DNA of 64,000 nt from Diphasiastrum complanatum (Eukaryota > Streptophyta > Lycopodiopsida > Lycopodiales > Lycopodiaceae). The notes under the pieces were generated by a model. It saw only the letters and a program-made list of their open reading frames with translations. It did no database searches and was not told where the DNA came from. The stretch is from NCBI GenBank assembly GCA_029204225.1, contig CM055107.1, positions 22,014,178 to 22,078,177 of the forward strand, read 5' to 3'. Position numbers and translations under genes: made by a program. This document shows, one piece after another, positions 37,304-46,838 of the stretch (its first letter is position 1; every line of letters begins with the position of its first letter).

Positions 37304-39492
37304 ACAAACGTTGAGTTTTCTGAGTGAAAGTTTTGTATGCTGAGTTACTACTAACCGGTGGGGATCAATCCATTGCCTTCAAATCTCGAGACCGCCGATG
37401 AAGAGGCCTGTCCAAGTACTGCCACCCTCAGGTGGTAATATGAGAACGAGAGACTCTAGTGAGGCAAATGACCGTGGCCTGTCAACAATGCCAAACATGT
37501 CAATCCAGGATCAGATTTCATTGGAATAACTCGAAAACATTATGAGACTCTATGCTACCACCAGTGGTAAGATATAGAAATGGCTATTTTACATATTTCA
37601 TCATGGTAAGTATTTGCACAGAGGTAAAATATCTCTAAACGATTCCTTGCGAATACTCTACTTACATCTCTTGACCAAGAATTCGCAAAAGTCCCCCTAA
37701 AATTATCAAACATGGCCTATGCGAATAGGTTCGAGGTCCTTTGCCCTAAGGACCAGAGGTTCCTGAAGGTGAGAAAAACATAGCAATCTCCTCAAAGTTA
37801 TCTACCGGTATAAAATTTTAATCTTTTCTAAAATAGTACTTATATAATCTATTTTTGACAAGCTCTAGACTTGTGCAAGTTCCCAAGTAGGTGTGTGAAT
37901 ATCTCCAAAAGTGTACACTAATGAATCTGAGTAGCACCATTCACTGAGAAACCCTAAATTCTAGTATCACCCTTGGTTGCACAACGAAACTATTTCACCA
38001 GGATAAGTCGATCTATCATCAGATGCACTACACATAGCCATGTACAAATCCACTTTCCACATCCTATCATGAGACAATCTAGTTGGCACTCTAGTAGGGA
38101 AGCGCCTTAGACATGGTAAAGGAATACAAACTATAGCAACGTCTGGAGTGTCCAAAAGATGTTATGCATATCCCTGCTACTCTGAAGTTGACTCATACTC
38201 AAGCACACCAACAAACTACCAGGTTTGACACACAAAGTATCATGCAAACACAATGCTCATACAGAGAGTCTATCACACTCTCGACCAACTGACTTGTCCC
38301 CAATCCAACTTGACCACAAGTGAACCACATGAGCGACATGGCCAAAAGTGAGGAAACCCCACTACCACCATGAGACTTACATCCTTCATCTAGCTAGGCT
38401 GACATTCTATCAGACACTTACAAGCACAGACTTGTAAAGCTGATATAAATGAGCGACTGAGGCTCAACCTAAGGAAATTTTACTGCCACCATAAGATTGT
38501 ACCCTCACCAGATAGACAACCAATAGACATAACAAAAAGTCATGAGCATATTAAATGATTACTTTGTTTCTGACGTAGCAAATGCAGAACCACGTACAAC
38601 TTTGACTCAGATCTAGACTCACGCGACAAGGTAACATACAAGCACACATTCATGCAAACCAACACGAATACGTAAAATACATGACCAGGCTAGTGCAAAC
38701 TGTCTGCACTTATAACCAAGATGCCCTCACATCCAAACATATCCACTTGCAACCAAGATGCCCTCACGTCCAAACATATCCAGCAATCTAATAAGTCCAT
38801 AAAGCTGATCCCCATCCATTTCCTATGCTCCAAACACAAGAGCTACTAATGACTCAATGAATGAATGTACACAAAACTCACCATAGGCTATACCTGAGTT
38901 GCTCATCCATCTCCCAGAGATACTGATGATGATTTTCCTCTCCTACATCCCATGTAGTCTCAACTTCCCATGCTTGATGTTGCCAAATCTGATTTGACTA
39001 GTACATAGGCCTTCTATCAAGGAGCCTATCTCACCACTGTATCCATCATGTCAATCCAACCAAAGCAAATGCAAAATAGATCCAACTATTATGACAATCA
39101 ACTCACCCATGATCCATAGCATATCAGGTAGGATAGCTTCACCAAAACCTTGTATGCTATACCATCTGATCACCAAATATCCATTACCCACCAAGACCTC
39201 CTCAAGAATATGTCCACCTTTAGTGCAACTAGACTCCAATTGGATCTAACCAAACAACTACATCCTGCTTACTAAATAATGATGGATAAAACTAACATGT
39301 GACGACAAGCTGGAGATCATTGTGCATATAACCATGCAGCTCACCTGATCACTCGCGAAAGTATTAGTTGTCACTCCTTGAGTAACCATCTCCAACCATG
39401 TCAGCTCACAACCATGGGCATGCTGGATCCACATCACCTCGTAATGCACTCCATGCTCTTAGGACATGTATCGCCTCCAGGTACACTCTATG
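37304..39492 (-). other. Left-arm-only segment (deleted from the right arm)
   Basis: These 2.2 kb sit between two points that are contiguous in the right arm (near 49151). The minus strand has coding-like stretches at 39449-39258 and 39239-39051 that continue in register from the 39493-39940 relic. That suggests the segment is ancestral and was lost on the right. A 37-base phrase (AACCAAGATGCCCTCAC...) is tandemly doubled near 38717-38790. Part of this segment (38697-38890) reappears in direct orientation at 48591-48783. Confidence 0.75.
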
Positions 39493-41113
39493 CCACCTAC
39501 CTCCATGTAGGCCTGACATGTTCCTAGGTCATCACACATGATGCACCAACTGAAGAACATCCACTATGCATACAATAACGTATCATACCTGAGAAACTGT
39601 AGCATCTCCCTGAGTGCCACCCCAATGGACTCATCATCCACATACTATGCCCACTTGACGTCTTCGTTCCTGGTCACCATCCTACTATCCAAGCCAATCA
39701 ACAAAGCATCACCTATTCCTCCTGGCTCCTAGCATCTACTCGCTCTCTTTGGCTATGTGCCACCCAACACCATGCCAACGCAAACTCATCCCTGAGTCAT
39801 TGCTCACGTGATCTTAAGACCATTGTCTCCCTGATCGTACTAAGGTATATGGCTCTGAGTGACTTCTTCTCGGCTTCTCCTTGATCTCACCAACTGTGGA
39901 TCTGAACCAGCCAGGTTCCAACACTTGTGTAGGCCTAGACTCCTACAATTACAGCCAACTACATGAAAGCTATAGGTAGCTTATCAACGCCCGTGATGGT
40001 AGATGCCCATTTGCGTTTGTAGTGTCCTGATTCCATCATGAATCACCCCTATAAGTCTCGTCCATCAACCAACGAATGAAGTCCAATATGAGATTGCTGC
40101 CCCCTGATGATAACCTTGTCATCTTACAGTCCTAACTCTATCAGATCTTCCATGGCCCAAACCAAACGACCTACACTTTGCCATCACTGGAATATGCATT
40201 CTTGATGCAATACTGATACGAAAATTAATTGACTTGACTTATCCAAACTAGCAGTTGAAGTGTATCTCTTTACCTGATACACTGCTTCATAGCTACAATG
40301 ACTTAATCAAAATGACTTACTGACTGCAAAACCGCAAAATTATCACAGTTACCACTCACCAAGAGCATCCAAAATGTGATCACTGACTCGTTCTTCATCC
40401 TCCCACGTGTCCACACACAGTTCGTCCAATGCAAGTCTGCTATCTTCCCCAATGGCTTCCAATTGGCACCACCTCGCACTTCTATCACTTACGACCGCCA
40501 AAATGTGTGTACCTCCAAGCTAGTCCATATTTTCCTCTGAATGAGAAATTTTTGAGTCGCATATGCGTGTGGTAAATGCAACTATCACCCGACTTGAAAT
40601 TGTCACTGCCGATCCTATCTGTGAGAGCGTTCCCCCAAATTGCTACTTGACGTTGTTCATTTCTAACTCCTAAACCTGATTACAAGAATTGTTTGCCCAT
40701 AACCGGCATACCATGCCTACCTCTCACCTCTAATTGCTTGCCCTCTCAACAATAATGAGTAGTCATGATGACAAACTGCACTTTCATCGCCAAAACTAGC
40801 TTTCTCCACACAATTCCGCTATCATTCGCCCCCATACGACATTTACCGTTTCCGTTCCTGTTATCCTATTAGAACTAAGTAATAATGATCTCGAAGTGAT
40901 AATGCCTCATTGTACTGCCCTATAGCAGGTTTCACCAGCCAAAAATTGCCCCAAATTTGGCCCTACAATACCCAAACGACGAATGTAGCCCATCACTAGG
41001 TTACTCGCACTCCGCTCGATGGAATGGTGATGAAAACTCCCTGAAACATATTTTTCCCTGCTCGGTGACGTCTCTATGTCCATTGGCTTTGAGCAACCAG
41101 TTTCAGGAGTCAA
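39051..41113 (-). pseudogene. Decayed coding-like tract of unknown origin (left arm)
   Basis: The minus strand gives long stop-poor stretches: 41113-40907 (ETSPSREKYVSGSFHHHSIE), 40488-40303 (WKPLGKIADLHWTN) and about 39745-39493 (DALLIGLDSRMVTRNEDVKW, YVDDESIGVALREMLQ). It then runs through 39449-39258 (HGCELTWLEMVTQGVT) and 39239-39051. The same peptide strings appear in the right arm at 47389-49150. I do not recognise a family. It may be the body of an old transposon; no promoter or splice structure is evident. Confidence 0.4.
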
Positions 41114-41630
41114 TCTGGCCCAAGAACAACAAAAAAACGGTGCCTTCTAGCCTTAATTAGGCCTTTTTAAAAAAATGCCCTTACATTTTGAACTGTTTCT
41201 TCGAAAAGAAGATTTTTAATGAAGAATAGGTGAATTTGAATGTAGAACCCCATCAGACATTTCATTTGAAAAATTTTCATGAAGAATTTTCAATTATGCC
41301 CTTCATGCATCATGCACTAACAACTTAGGAAATAGTCTTCTACAATGGAAGATCCATCATTTTCATGCTAGAAAACCCTAGCACCTGAATATGGTTTTCT
41401 GATATTGATGACGATGGTGTCTCCATTTTTTCATGGGTGCTCCAAAAACTGTTTCCTATAGGCACGATGCACGATTTTTGCTCTGAAAACCCTGGTAGGT
41501 CTTTTTTTCCATAAGTGAGAAGATGGACAATTGCTCTTGACATGCTTTACGACTGATGACAAGATTCTGACACTAGCTTGGCCTTTGTGGAATCAAGCTG
41601 GGTAGCACTTTATAGTGCCCACTTCCCTAA
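41114..41630. other. Intergenic DNA beside the gypsy-2 LTR (left arm)
   Basis: No gene is seen. It pairs with 46839-47388 of the right arm. A private deletion of about 355 bases relative to the right arm lies at its inner end (near 41625). Confidence 0.5.
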
Positions 41631-42135
41631 TGTCGTAGGGCCTAAATGTCAAGTTAAGGAAATAAAGTTGGGTTTCCCTCCAATTTTGATGGTTCCCACA
41701 CTTTTTTAGATTTGAATAATTAGGGAGGTAGAAATGGACCAATAGGATTCAGAGGCTAGGGTCCTCCTCTCTACTATAAGAAAGGACCAACTCGAGTTGC
41801 TCCTCATGTTCATTTCCTCATTTCAATAAAGCAGATTGGTTCTCTTCAGAAATGGATTGATGAATGTCCTCGCTCTTCTTCTTTCCTCTTCCATCTTTCA
41901 TGCTTTCTTTGGTTTTTGCTAATTGTTGGATCTGAATGTTATTGGGATTGAGTGTTATTATACTTTTTATGAGAGATAAAGGGAGAGAGAGAAAGGATAA
42001 GCTATCTTTGTCGTGGATGTGTAGTGTTAATGGATTGTAGGGTTAATGGATGTTAGAGTTAGATTTGGATCCTCCATTCATGTTGAAATCTGATCTATAT
42101 TATCGCTCTTATGGGAATAAACCTACACGTGACAA
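41631..42135 (+). repeat. Gypsy-2 left LTR, 3' end deleted
   Basis: Start TGTCGTAGGGCC corresponds to the outer end TGTCGCAGGCC of the right-arm LTR at 46475. The body matches 45974-46475 in inverse orientation, including the CCTCTCTACTATAAGAAAGGACC promoter-like segment near 41775 (TATA-like CTATAAGAA). Confidence 0.8.
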
Positions 42136-42746
42136 CCAAAAAAGTCATTTTTTGCAAAATTATCAGTATTACTCTTGATCCTTTGCCAGAACCTTTGCCG
42201 AGTGTCCAAAATATTCTATTTTTAGTAGAATACTATTTTTGAGTTCGGCGAAGATTCTTCTTGATTAGATCATAGAAAATATTGATTTTTACCCTCGCCA
42301 AACTATAGAAACTGTATTTTCTTGTGTCAGAAACCTTCGTCCGGTTTTCCATAGTTTTATCTGTGTCAGATCTTTTAGCTGAGAGGTTGGCGAAGGTTAT
42401 TTCCCAAGAAATTGTCAAAAAAGTTGTTCAGGAAGTTTTTTTTCTCAAAATAGCACTGTTGAACCTTCGCCAAGCCAATCTCCGCCTAGTGGACCTTCGT
42501 CAGTCCTATTTTTAGTTTCTGATTTTTCAGATCAATTTTGGATCAAATCTGATATATTCAGATTTGGATTTTGAGAGATTTATCATTTTTGAGAAATATC
42601 GATTGATCGAATTTTGAAATCTTTTTCAGGATATAGAATCAGATTTTTTGGAATTGGAATAGATCTAGCAGATCTGATCTGAGATAGTTTTTTGATTGAA
42701 AAATCTAGATCCAATCTCATTGTCTGTTTGATCTAAATTTGTAAAG
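42136..42746 (+). other. Gypsy-2 left leader with GGCGAAGGTT motifs
   Basis: The noncoding leader contains at least seven copies or variants of AACCTTCGCC / GGCGAAGGTT, in both orientations, near 42189, 42245, 42294, 42333, 42390, 42463 and 42490. It then becomes rich in GATCTGA/TCAGATC phrases up to the gag ATG. It pairs with 44683-45304 of the right arm at roughly 95% identity by eye. Confidence 0.75.
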
Positions 42747-44129
42747 ATGGTTGCCCCTAGAGCTGCTCCTAGAGGTGCTCCTTAGGAAGTCAATCCAATT
42801 ATTGTTAGAAGTGCACCCCGTTTGGATCTACCCAAATACAATGGATTAACAGATCCAGTTAGATTTCTTCAGATCTATTTTGAAGCTTGTGAAGTCTATG
42901 GCAAAAATTTTTCCCGGGATAAACTTAAACTTTTACCTATGGCCTTAACAAACGCAGCAGAAGATTGGTACTATAATCAAGATGAAACTGAGCGTATAGA
43001 TTGGGAGATTATTAAAAGAGCCCTTATTACACGATTCAAACCGCGAAAATTTATGGAAGACCCTTTCCTACTTTTAAGTAAAATTAAAATGGGAAAGAGG
43101 GAAATGGTTCGAGATTACATTGAACGGGTGAAGCGCCTCAGATCTGAATGTGAACCTGAGCTGATTAACGAAAATGCCATGATTACGTGGTTTTTGTCAG
43201 GTCTACCTAAATGGATCAGACGTGAGCTAAAACGCCATAATGAGTATGCACTCTTGCAAAATGCTATGAACGATGCAATTCGGGAGGAGGATGAAGATTC
43301 AGATGATGAGCCGAATATCAGTATGTTGCCTTATACAGCAAGACAGACTACTACGACATCCACCACTATGGCATCAATGAATGCCAACACTACTGCAGAA
43401 ATGATGCTCAATGAGTTCGAGAAACTTGGGAAGAACCAGCAAAAATAGATGGAAAAGTTGCAGTCACAATTTGATGAGAAGATCAAAGCATTGGAAAATC
43501 TTCACGGACAAGCGAACAAGGAACTTGAGAAGTTTGCAAAGACTTTTCCTACTAGGGAAAATGTCTGGTGTTCTATTTGTACAAGAAATCACATAGTGAA
43601 CGAGTGTCCTCAATTGAAAAAACGAATGGAGATCAGTGTTTGCCATATGTGTAATTCACCTGACCATGAGACTGCTTTTTGCAACTTCAATCCTCGAATA
43701 ATTCAGCAACGGTATGTCCAAATGAGATATCAAGAACCACAGTATGGAGGAAATCTGACAACTAGACCTCGACAATCTGCTCTTGGATACCCGAAACGTT
43801 TAACCTTACCTGCCCCACCAAAGCACTCTGCTCCTCCTGCCAATTTGATGGAACGAAAACATTATAGAAGTGCTAAGCAATGGAACTATGGTACTAATCA
43901 AGAAGGTGGATCTTCAAAACAATATGCTATTTATGCTGCCGCTCAACAACAAGCCTCTAGAAATTGGACCAGAGCAACACTTGGATGCTTTGCATGTGGA
44001 GAAAATCACAGAGTTGCAGAATGTCCAGATAAAGAGAAATTTGTACCATTCTGTCGTGACTGTGGTTATGGGCACTGCTATGAAGACTGTCTAGCAAGAC
44101 CAAGCCACCACCAGCTACAGCACCTGTAA
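42747..44129 (+). pseudogene. Gypsy-2 gag with four zinc knuckles, two amber stops
   Basis: A single reading frame runs from the ATG at 42747 (MVAPRAAPRGAP) to 44129, interrupted only by TAG at 42783 and TAG at 43446. The capsid-type domain (YNGLTDPVRFLQIYFEACE ... WFLSGLPKWIRRELK) spans about residues 30-175. The C-terminal half carries four Cys/His knuckles: CSICTRNHIVNEC, CHMCNSPDHETAFC, CFACGENHRVAEC and CRDCGYGHCYEDC. Three of these have three residues, not four, between the second Cys and His. Gag would assemble the particle and bind RNA. The right-arm copy reads CAA at the first stop position. The frame probably ends early by frameshift, because another frame continues as a Pro-rich stretch. 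Confidence 0.88.
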
Positions 44130-44607
44130 ATTTGATAACAATCAAGCAAATTGTGTTGGATCTTCTTCTTTGACTTTGTCTTTCCCTTGCTTGGAGTGTT
44201 GGCCTTCTCATCACCATCATGCAACTTCAAGGATCCAATCCTTTGCTTGACATGAAGGATCCTACTCTCCTTGGCCACAAGCACACTATGAAGCTGGTCA
44301 ATGGAAGGTAGTGCATCTTGAATAGCAAAGCTTTGTACAAGATTGGAGAACTCATCTCCAAGACCATTCAAAATGATTTGAACAAGTTCATCATCATGAA
44401 TACCCTCACTAATGATGGAAAGTTCTTTGTTGAGAGATTTTATTCTCAAGACATACACTTCATCACTCTCTTCACTCCCTCTAATGCTTTGAAGAACTTT
44501 GTTTCTAATCAAAAGCACTCTAGAGGTATTTTTGAATTCATAAATCCCTTTAAGGTAGTCCCATGCCTCCTAACTCGAGTGGCAAAAGGATGGGATCTCG
44601 ACCGAGT
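42813..44607. other. Asymmetric centre (loop) of the giant palindrome
   Basis: Left and right arms stop matching at the sequence TTGTTAGAAGTGCACCC (42797-42813 and its complement at 44608-44622). The 1.8 kb between holds most of gypsy-2 gag on the plus strand and a copia gag fragment on the minus strand. Confidence 0.85.
44150..44607 (-). pseudogene. Copia gag fragment fused to the palindrome arm
   Basis: The minus strand encodes WDYLKGIYEFKNTSRVLLIR, SEESDEVYVLRIKSLNKEL and FAIQDALPSIDQLHSVL, typical of the UBN2 Gag of copia elements. A basic tail (SKGKTKSKKK) precedes the knuckle in this family. The preserved part stops just where Copia-B's remaining knuckle would begin, so it is the missing type of sequence for Copia-B or a close relative. 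At 44608 it joins the first 24 gypsy gag codons (start 44682), forming a short chimeric frame that ends within about 50 codons. Confidence 0.8.
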
Positions 44608-44682
44608 GGAGGGTGCACTTCTAACAATAATTGGATTGACTTCTTGAGGAGCACCTCTAGGAGCACCTCTAGGGGCAACCAT

Positions 44683-45878
44683 CATTACAAATTTAGATCA
44701 AGCAGACAATGAGATTGGATCTAGATTTTTCAATCAAAAAACTATCTCAGATCAGATCTGCTAGATCTATTCCACTTCCAAAAAATCTGATTCTATATCC
44801 TGAAAAAGATTTCAAAATTTGATCAATCGATACTTTTCAAAAATGATAAATCTCTCAAAATCCAAATCAAAATATATCAGATTTGATCCAAAATTTGACA
44901 GAGACTTGATTTGAGAAATCAGAAACTAAAAATAGGACTGACGAAGGTCCACTAGGCGAAGATTGGCTCGGCGAAGGTTCAACAGTGCTATTTTGAGAAA
45001 AAAAAACTTTCGGAACAACTTTTTTGACAATTTCTAGGGAAATAACCTTCGCCGACCTCTCAGATGAAAGATCTGACACAAATAAAACTATGAAAAACTG
45101 GATGAAGGTTTCTGACACAAGAAAATACAGTTTTTGTAGTTTGGCGAGGGTAAAAATCAAGATTTTCTATGATCTAATCAAGAAGAATCTTCGTCGAACT
45201 CAAAAATAATATTTTACTAGAAATAGAATATTTTGGACACTCGACGAAGGTTTTGGCAAAGGATCAAGAGTAATACTGGTATTTTTGCAAAAAATGACTT
45301 TTTTGGCAAAAATATGACAATATGACAACTGATCCTTTGAAAACCTTTCTATTTTTTGGTATTATTCTTTGCCGACCTGGCAGTAGATAGATCTGAATCA
45401 CACCTATGCATAGTGAATCAGGCGAAGGTTTCTTTTTTGTATTTTTAGGGTTTTGGTGATTTTTTGGTGTTGTTTTATGGTTTTTCTGATGTTTTTGAAA
45501 ATCTGCTGGGAATTAATCTTTGCCCTTCAAACTGAAAGTTTTGTGAACAAAACTAAAGATGTCTGCAACTCGGCGAAGGTTTCCTGAAGGAGGGCAAAAA
45601 GTTATCATCTCTGATGACGCTTTTTGCCTCTCTTTGACCAATTTTTGTTGTTTTTTTTTATATCTCAGATCCAAATGGATCTTAAGATTGGTGATCTGAA
45701 TAGCTTTTCTTGTTTAACAATCAGATTAGATTTCAAACAAGCAAGTCCACTCAAATCAAGCTAAATCAATCCCAACTAACCCTAAAATGCAGATCTAACA
45801 CTATTCATGCCACGACAAGATGCCTAATGCAAGCTAACCATTCAACTATCATGCTGTAAACTGAAAAATTGGTGTAGC
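44683..45878 (-). other. Gypsy-2 right leader with GGCGAAGGTT motifs
   Basis: Ten or more motif copies or variants lie in this leader, for example near 44942, 44957, 44971, 45046, 45103, 45188, 45243, 45365, 45421 and 45572, in both orientations. The portion 45305-45878 has no left-arm partner. Confidence 0.75.
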
Positions 45879-45896
45879 TCCCCGGCAACGGCGCCA
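45879..45896 (-). promoter_or_regulatory. Primer binding site, tRNA-Asp
   Basis: The minus strand reads TGGCGCCGTTGCCGGGGA, complementary over 18 bases to the 3' end of plant tRNA-Asp(GUC), a primer common in plant Athila- and Tat-type gypsy elements. Confidence 0.88.
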
Positions 45897-45900
45897 AAAT

Positions 45901-46475
45901 TGTAGTGGGTTTCTTTCCTTGCCTAACCTGAATCCAAGATCTAGTCAATCTAGCATCAAAGAGACAAAGTTAATTGTCACGTGTAGGTTCATTCCCATAA
46001 GAACGATAGTATAGATCAGATTTCAACATGAATGGAGGATCCAAATCTAACTCTAACATCCATTAACCCTACAATCCATTAACACTACACATCCACGACA
46101 AAGATAGCTTACCCTTTCTCTCTCTCCCTTTATCTCTCATAAAAAAGTATAATAACACTCAATCCCAATAACATTCAGATCAAACAATTAGCAAAAACCA
46201 AAGAAAGCATGAAAGATGGAAGAGGAAAGAAGAAGAGCAAGGATATTCATCAATCCATTTCTGAAGAGAACCAATCTGCTTTATTGAAATGAGGAAATGA
46301 ACATGAGGAGCAACTCGAGTTGGTCCCTTCTTATAGTAGAGAGGAGGACCCTGGTTCTGAATCCTATTGGTCCATTTCTACCTCCCTAATTATTAAATTT
46401 AAAAAAGTGTGGGAACCATCAAAATTGGAGGGAAACCCAACTTTATTCACTAACTTGACATTTAGGCCTGCGACA
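45901..46475 (-). repeat. Gypsy-2 right LTR (575 bp)
   Basis: The plus strand begins TGTAGTGGG at 45901 and ends CTGCGACA at 46475, so the minus strand reads TGTCGCAG...CCCACTACA with canonical TG/CA ends. The primer site lies four bases inside. No second LTR of this element is in the window. Confidence 0.85.
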
Positions 46476-46838
46476 TTAAAAGTCCCGCAAAAAGGCCTAA
46501 AGTCCTTTTATTGACTTTTAACTAATCAATCAAATAACTATGTGATCATGGGGTTGGACTTACACATGTAGGGTGCCAAATCCCTCTCACTTATTAACTA
46601 GGGTTAGGGTTGCCTTGGAAACCGCAAACCCTCCAACATTGGCCAGAATTTCTTTGGTAATCCGTCAATTATTGAGTGAAATGGATCGGGGAGCAAGGTA
46701 ATGGCAACTCACGGCTGAGAGGATTTCGAAATCCATTTACAGTGTGTGCAGATAAAGGAGCAGTTCGAGGAACTAGCTACGATGGTCTAGTTTTTGGAAA
46801 AATCTATAAACCACGGATCTTTCTCTATGGAAGTAGGC
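46476..46838. other. Right-arm-only flank of gypsy-2
   Basis: About 360 bases between the LTR and the point (GGCACTATAAAGTGC, near 46835) where the left arm resumes matching. No gene is seen. The left arm lost it by deletion, or the right gained it. Confidence 0.6.

Larger units (their letters stand above)
26198..42812 (+). repeat. Giant palindrome, left arm
   Basis: The arm is the reverse complement of 44608-63196. Mirror sums are 89376-89378 across 28.0-33.6 kb, showing almost no net indels there. They drop in steps to about 87429 at the inner end through private deletions. Contents from outside in: decayed gypsy RT, J8 gene B, intergenic DNA, Copia-C left, a coding-like relic, and the gypsy-2 LTR and leader. 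The outermost 150 bases are more diverged (about 90% by eye) than the stretch inside them. Confidence 0.95.
41631..44148 (+). mobile_element. Gypsy-2 left: LTR, leader and gag of a gypsy element
   Basis: A 5'-truncated-at-the-3'-side LTR (41631 to about 42135, starting TGTCGTAGGG) is joined directly to the second half of the leader. The last ~73 bases of the LTR, the primer site and ~600 bases of leader, present at 45305-45973 in the right arm, are missing. Gag follows to 44129. The element is cut near 44148 and abuts a copia gag fragment in the opposite orientation. Confidence 0.82.
44608..46475 (-). mobile_element. Gypsy-2 right: LTR, primer site, leader and gag start
   Basis: On the minus strand: complete LTR 46475-45901, tRNA-Asp primer site, about 1.2 kb of motif-rich leader, gag ATG at 44682 and 24 gag codons, then the junction at 44608. 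It supplies the parts missing from the left copy. Confidence 0.85.
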
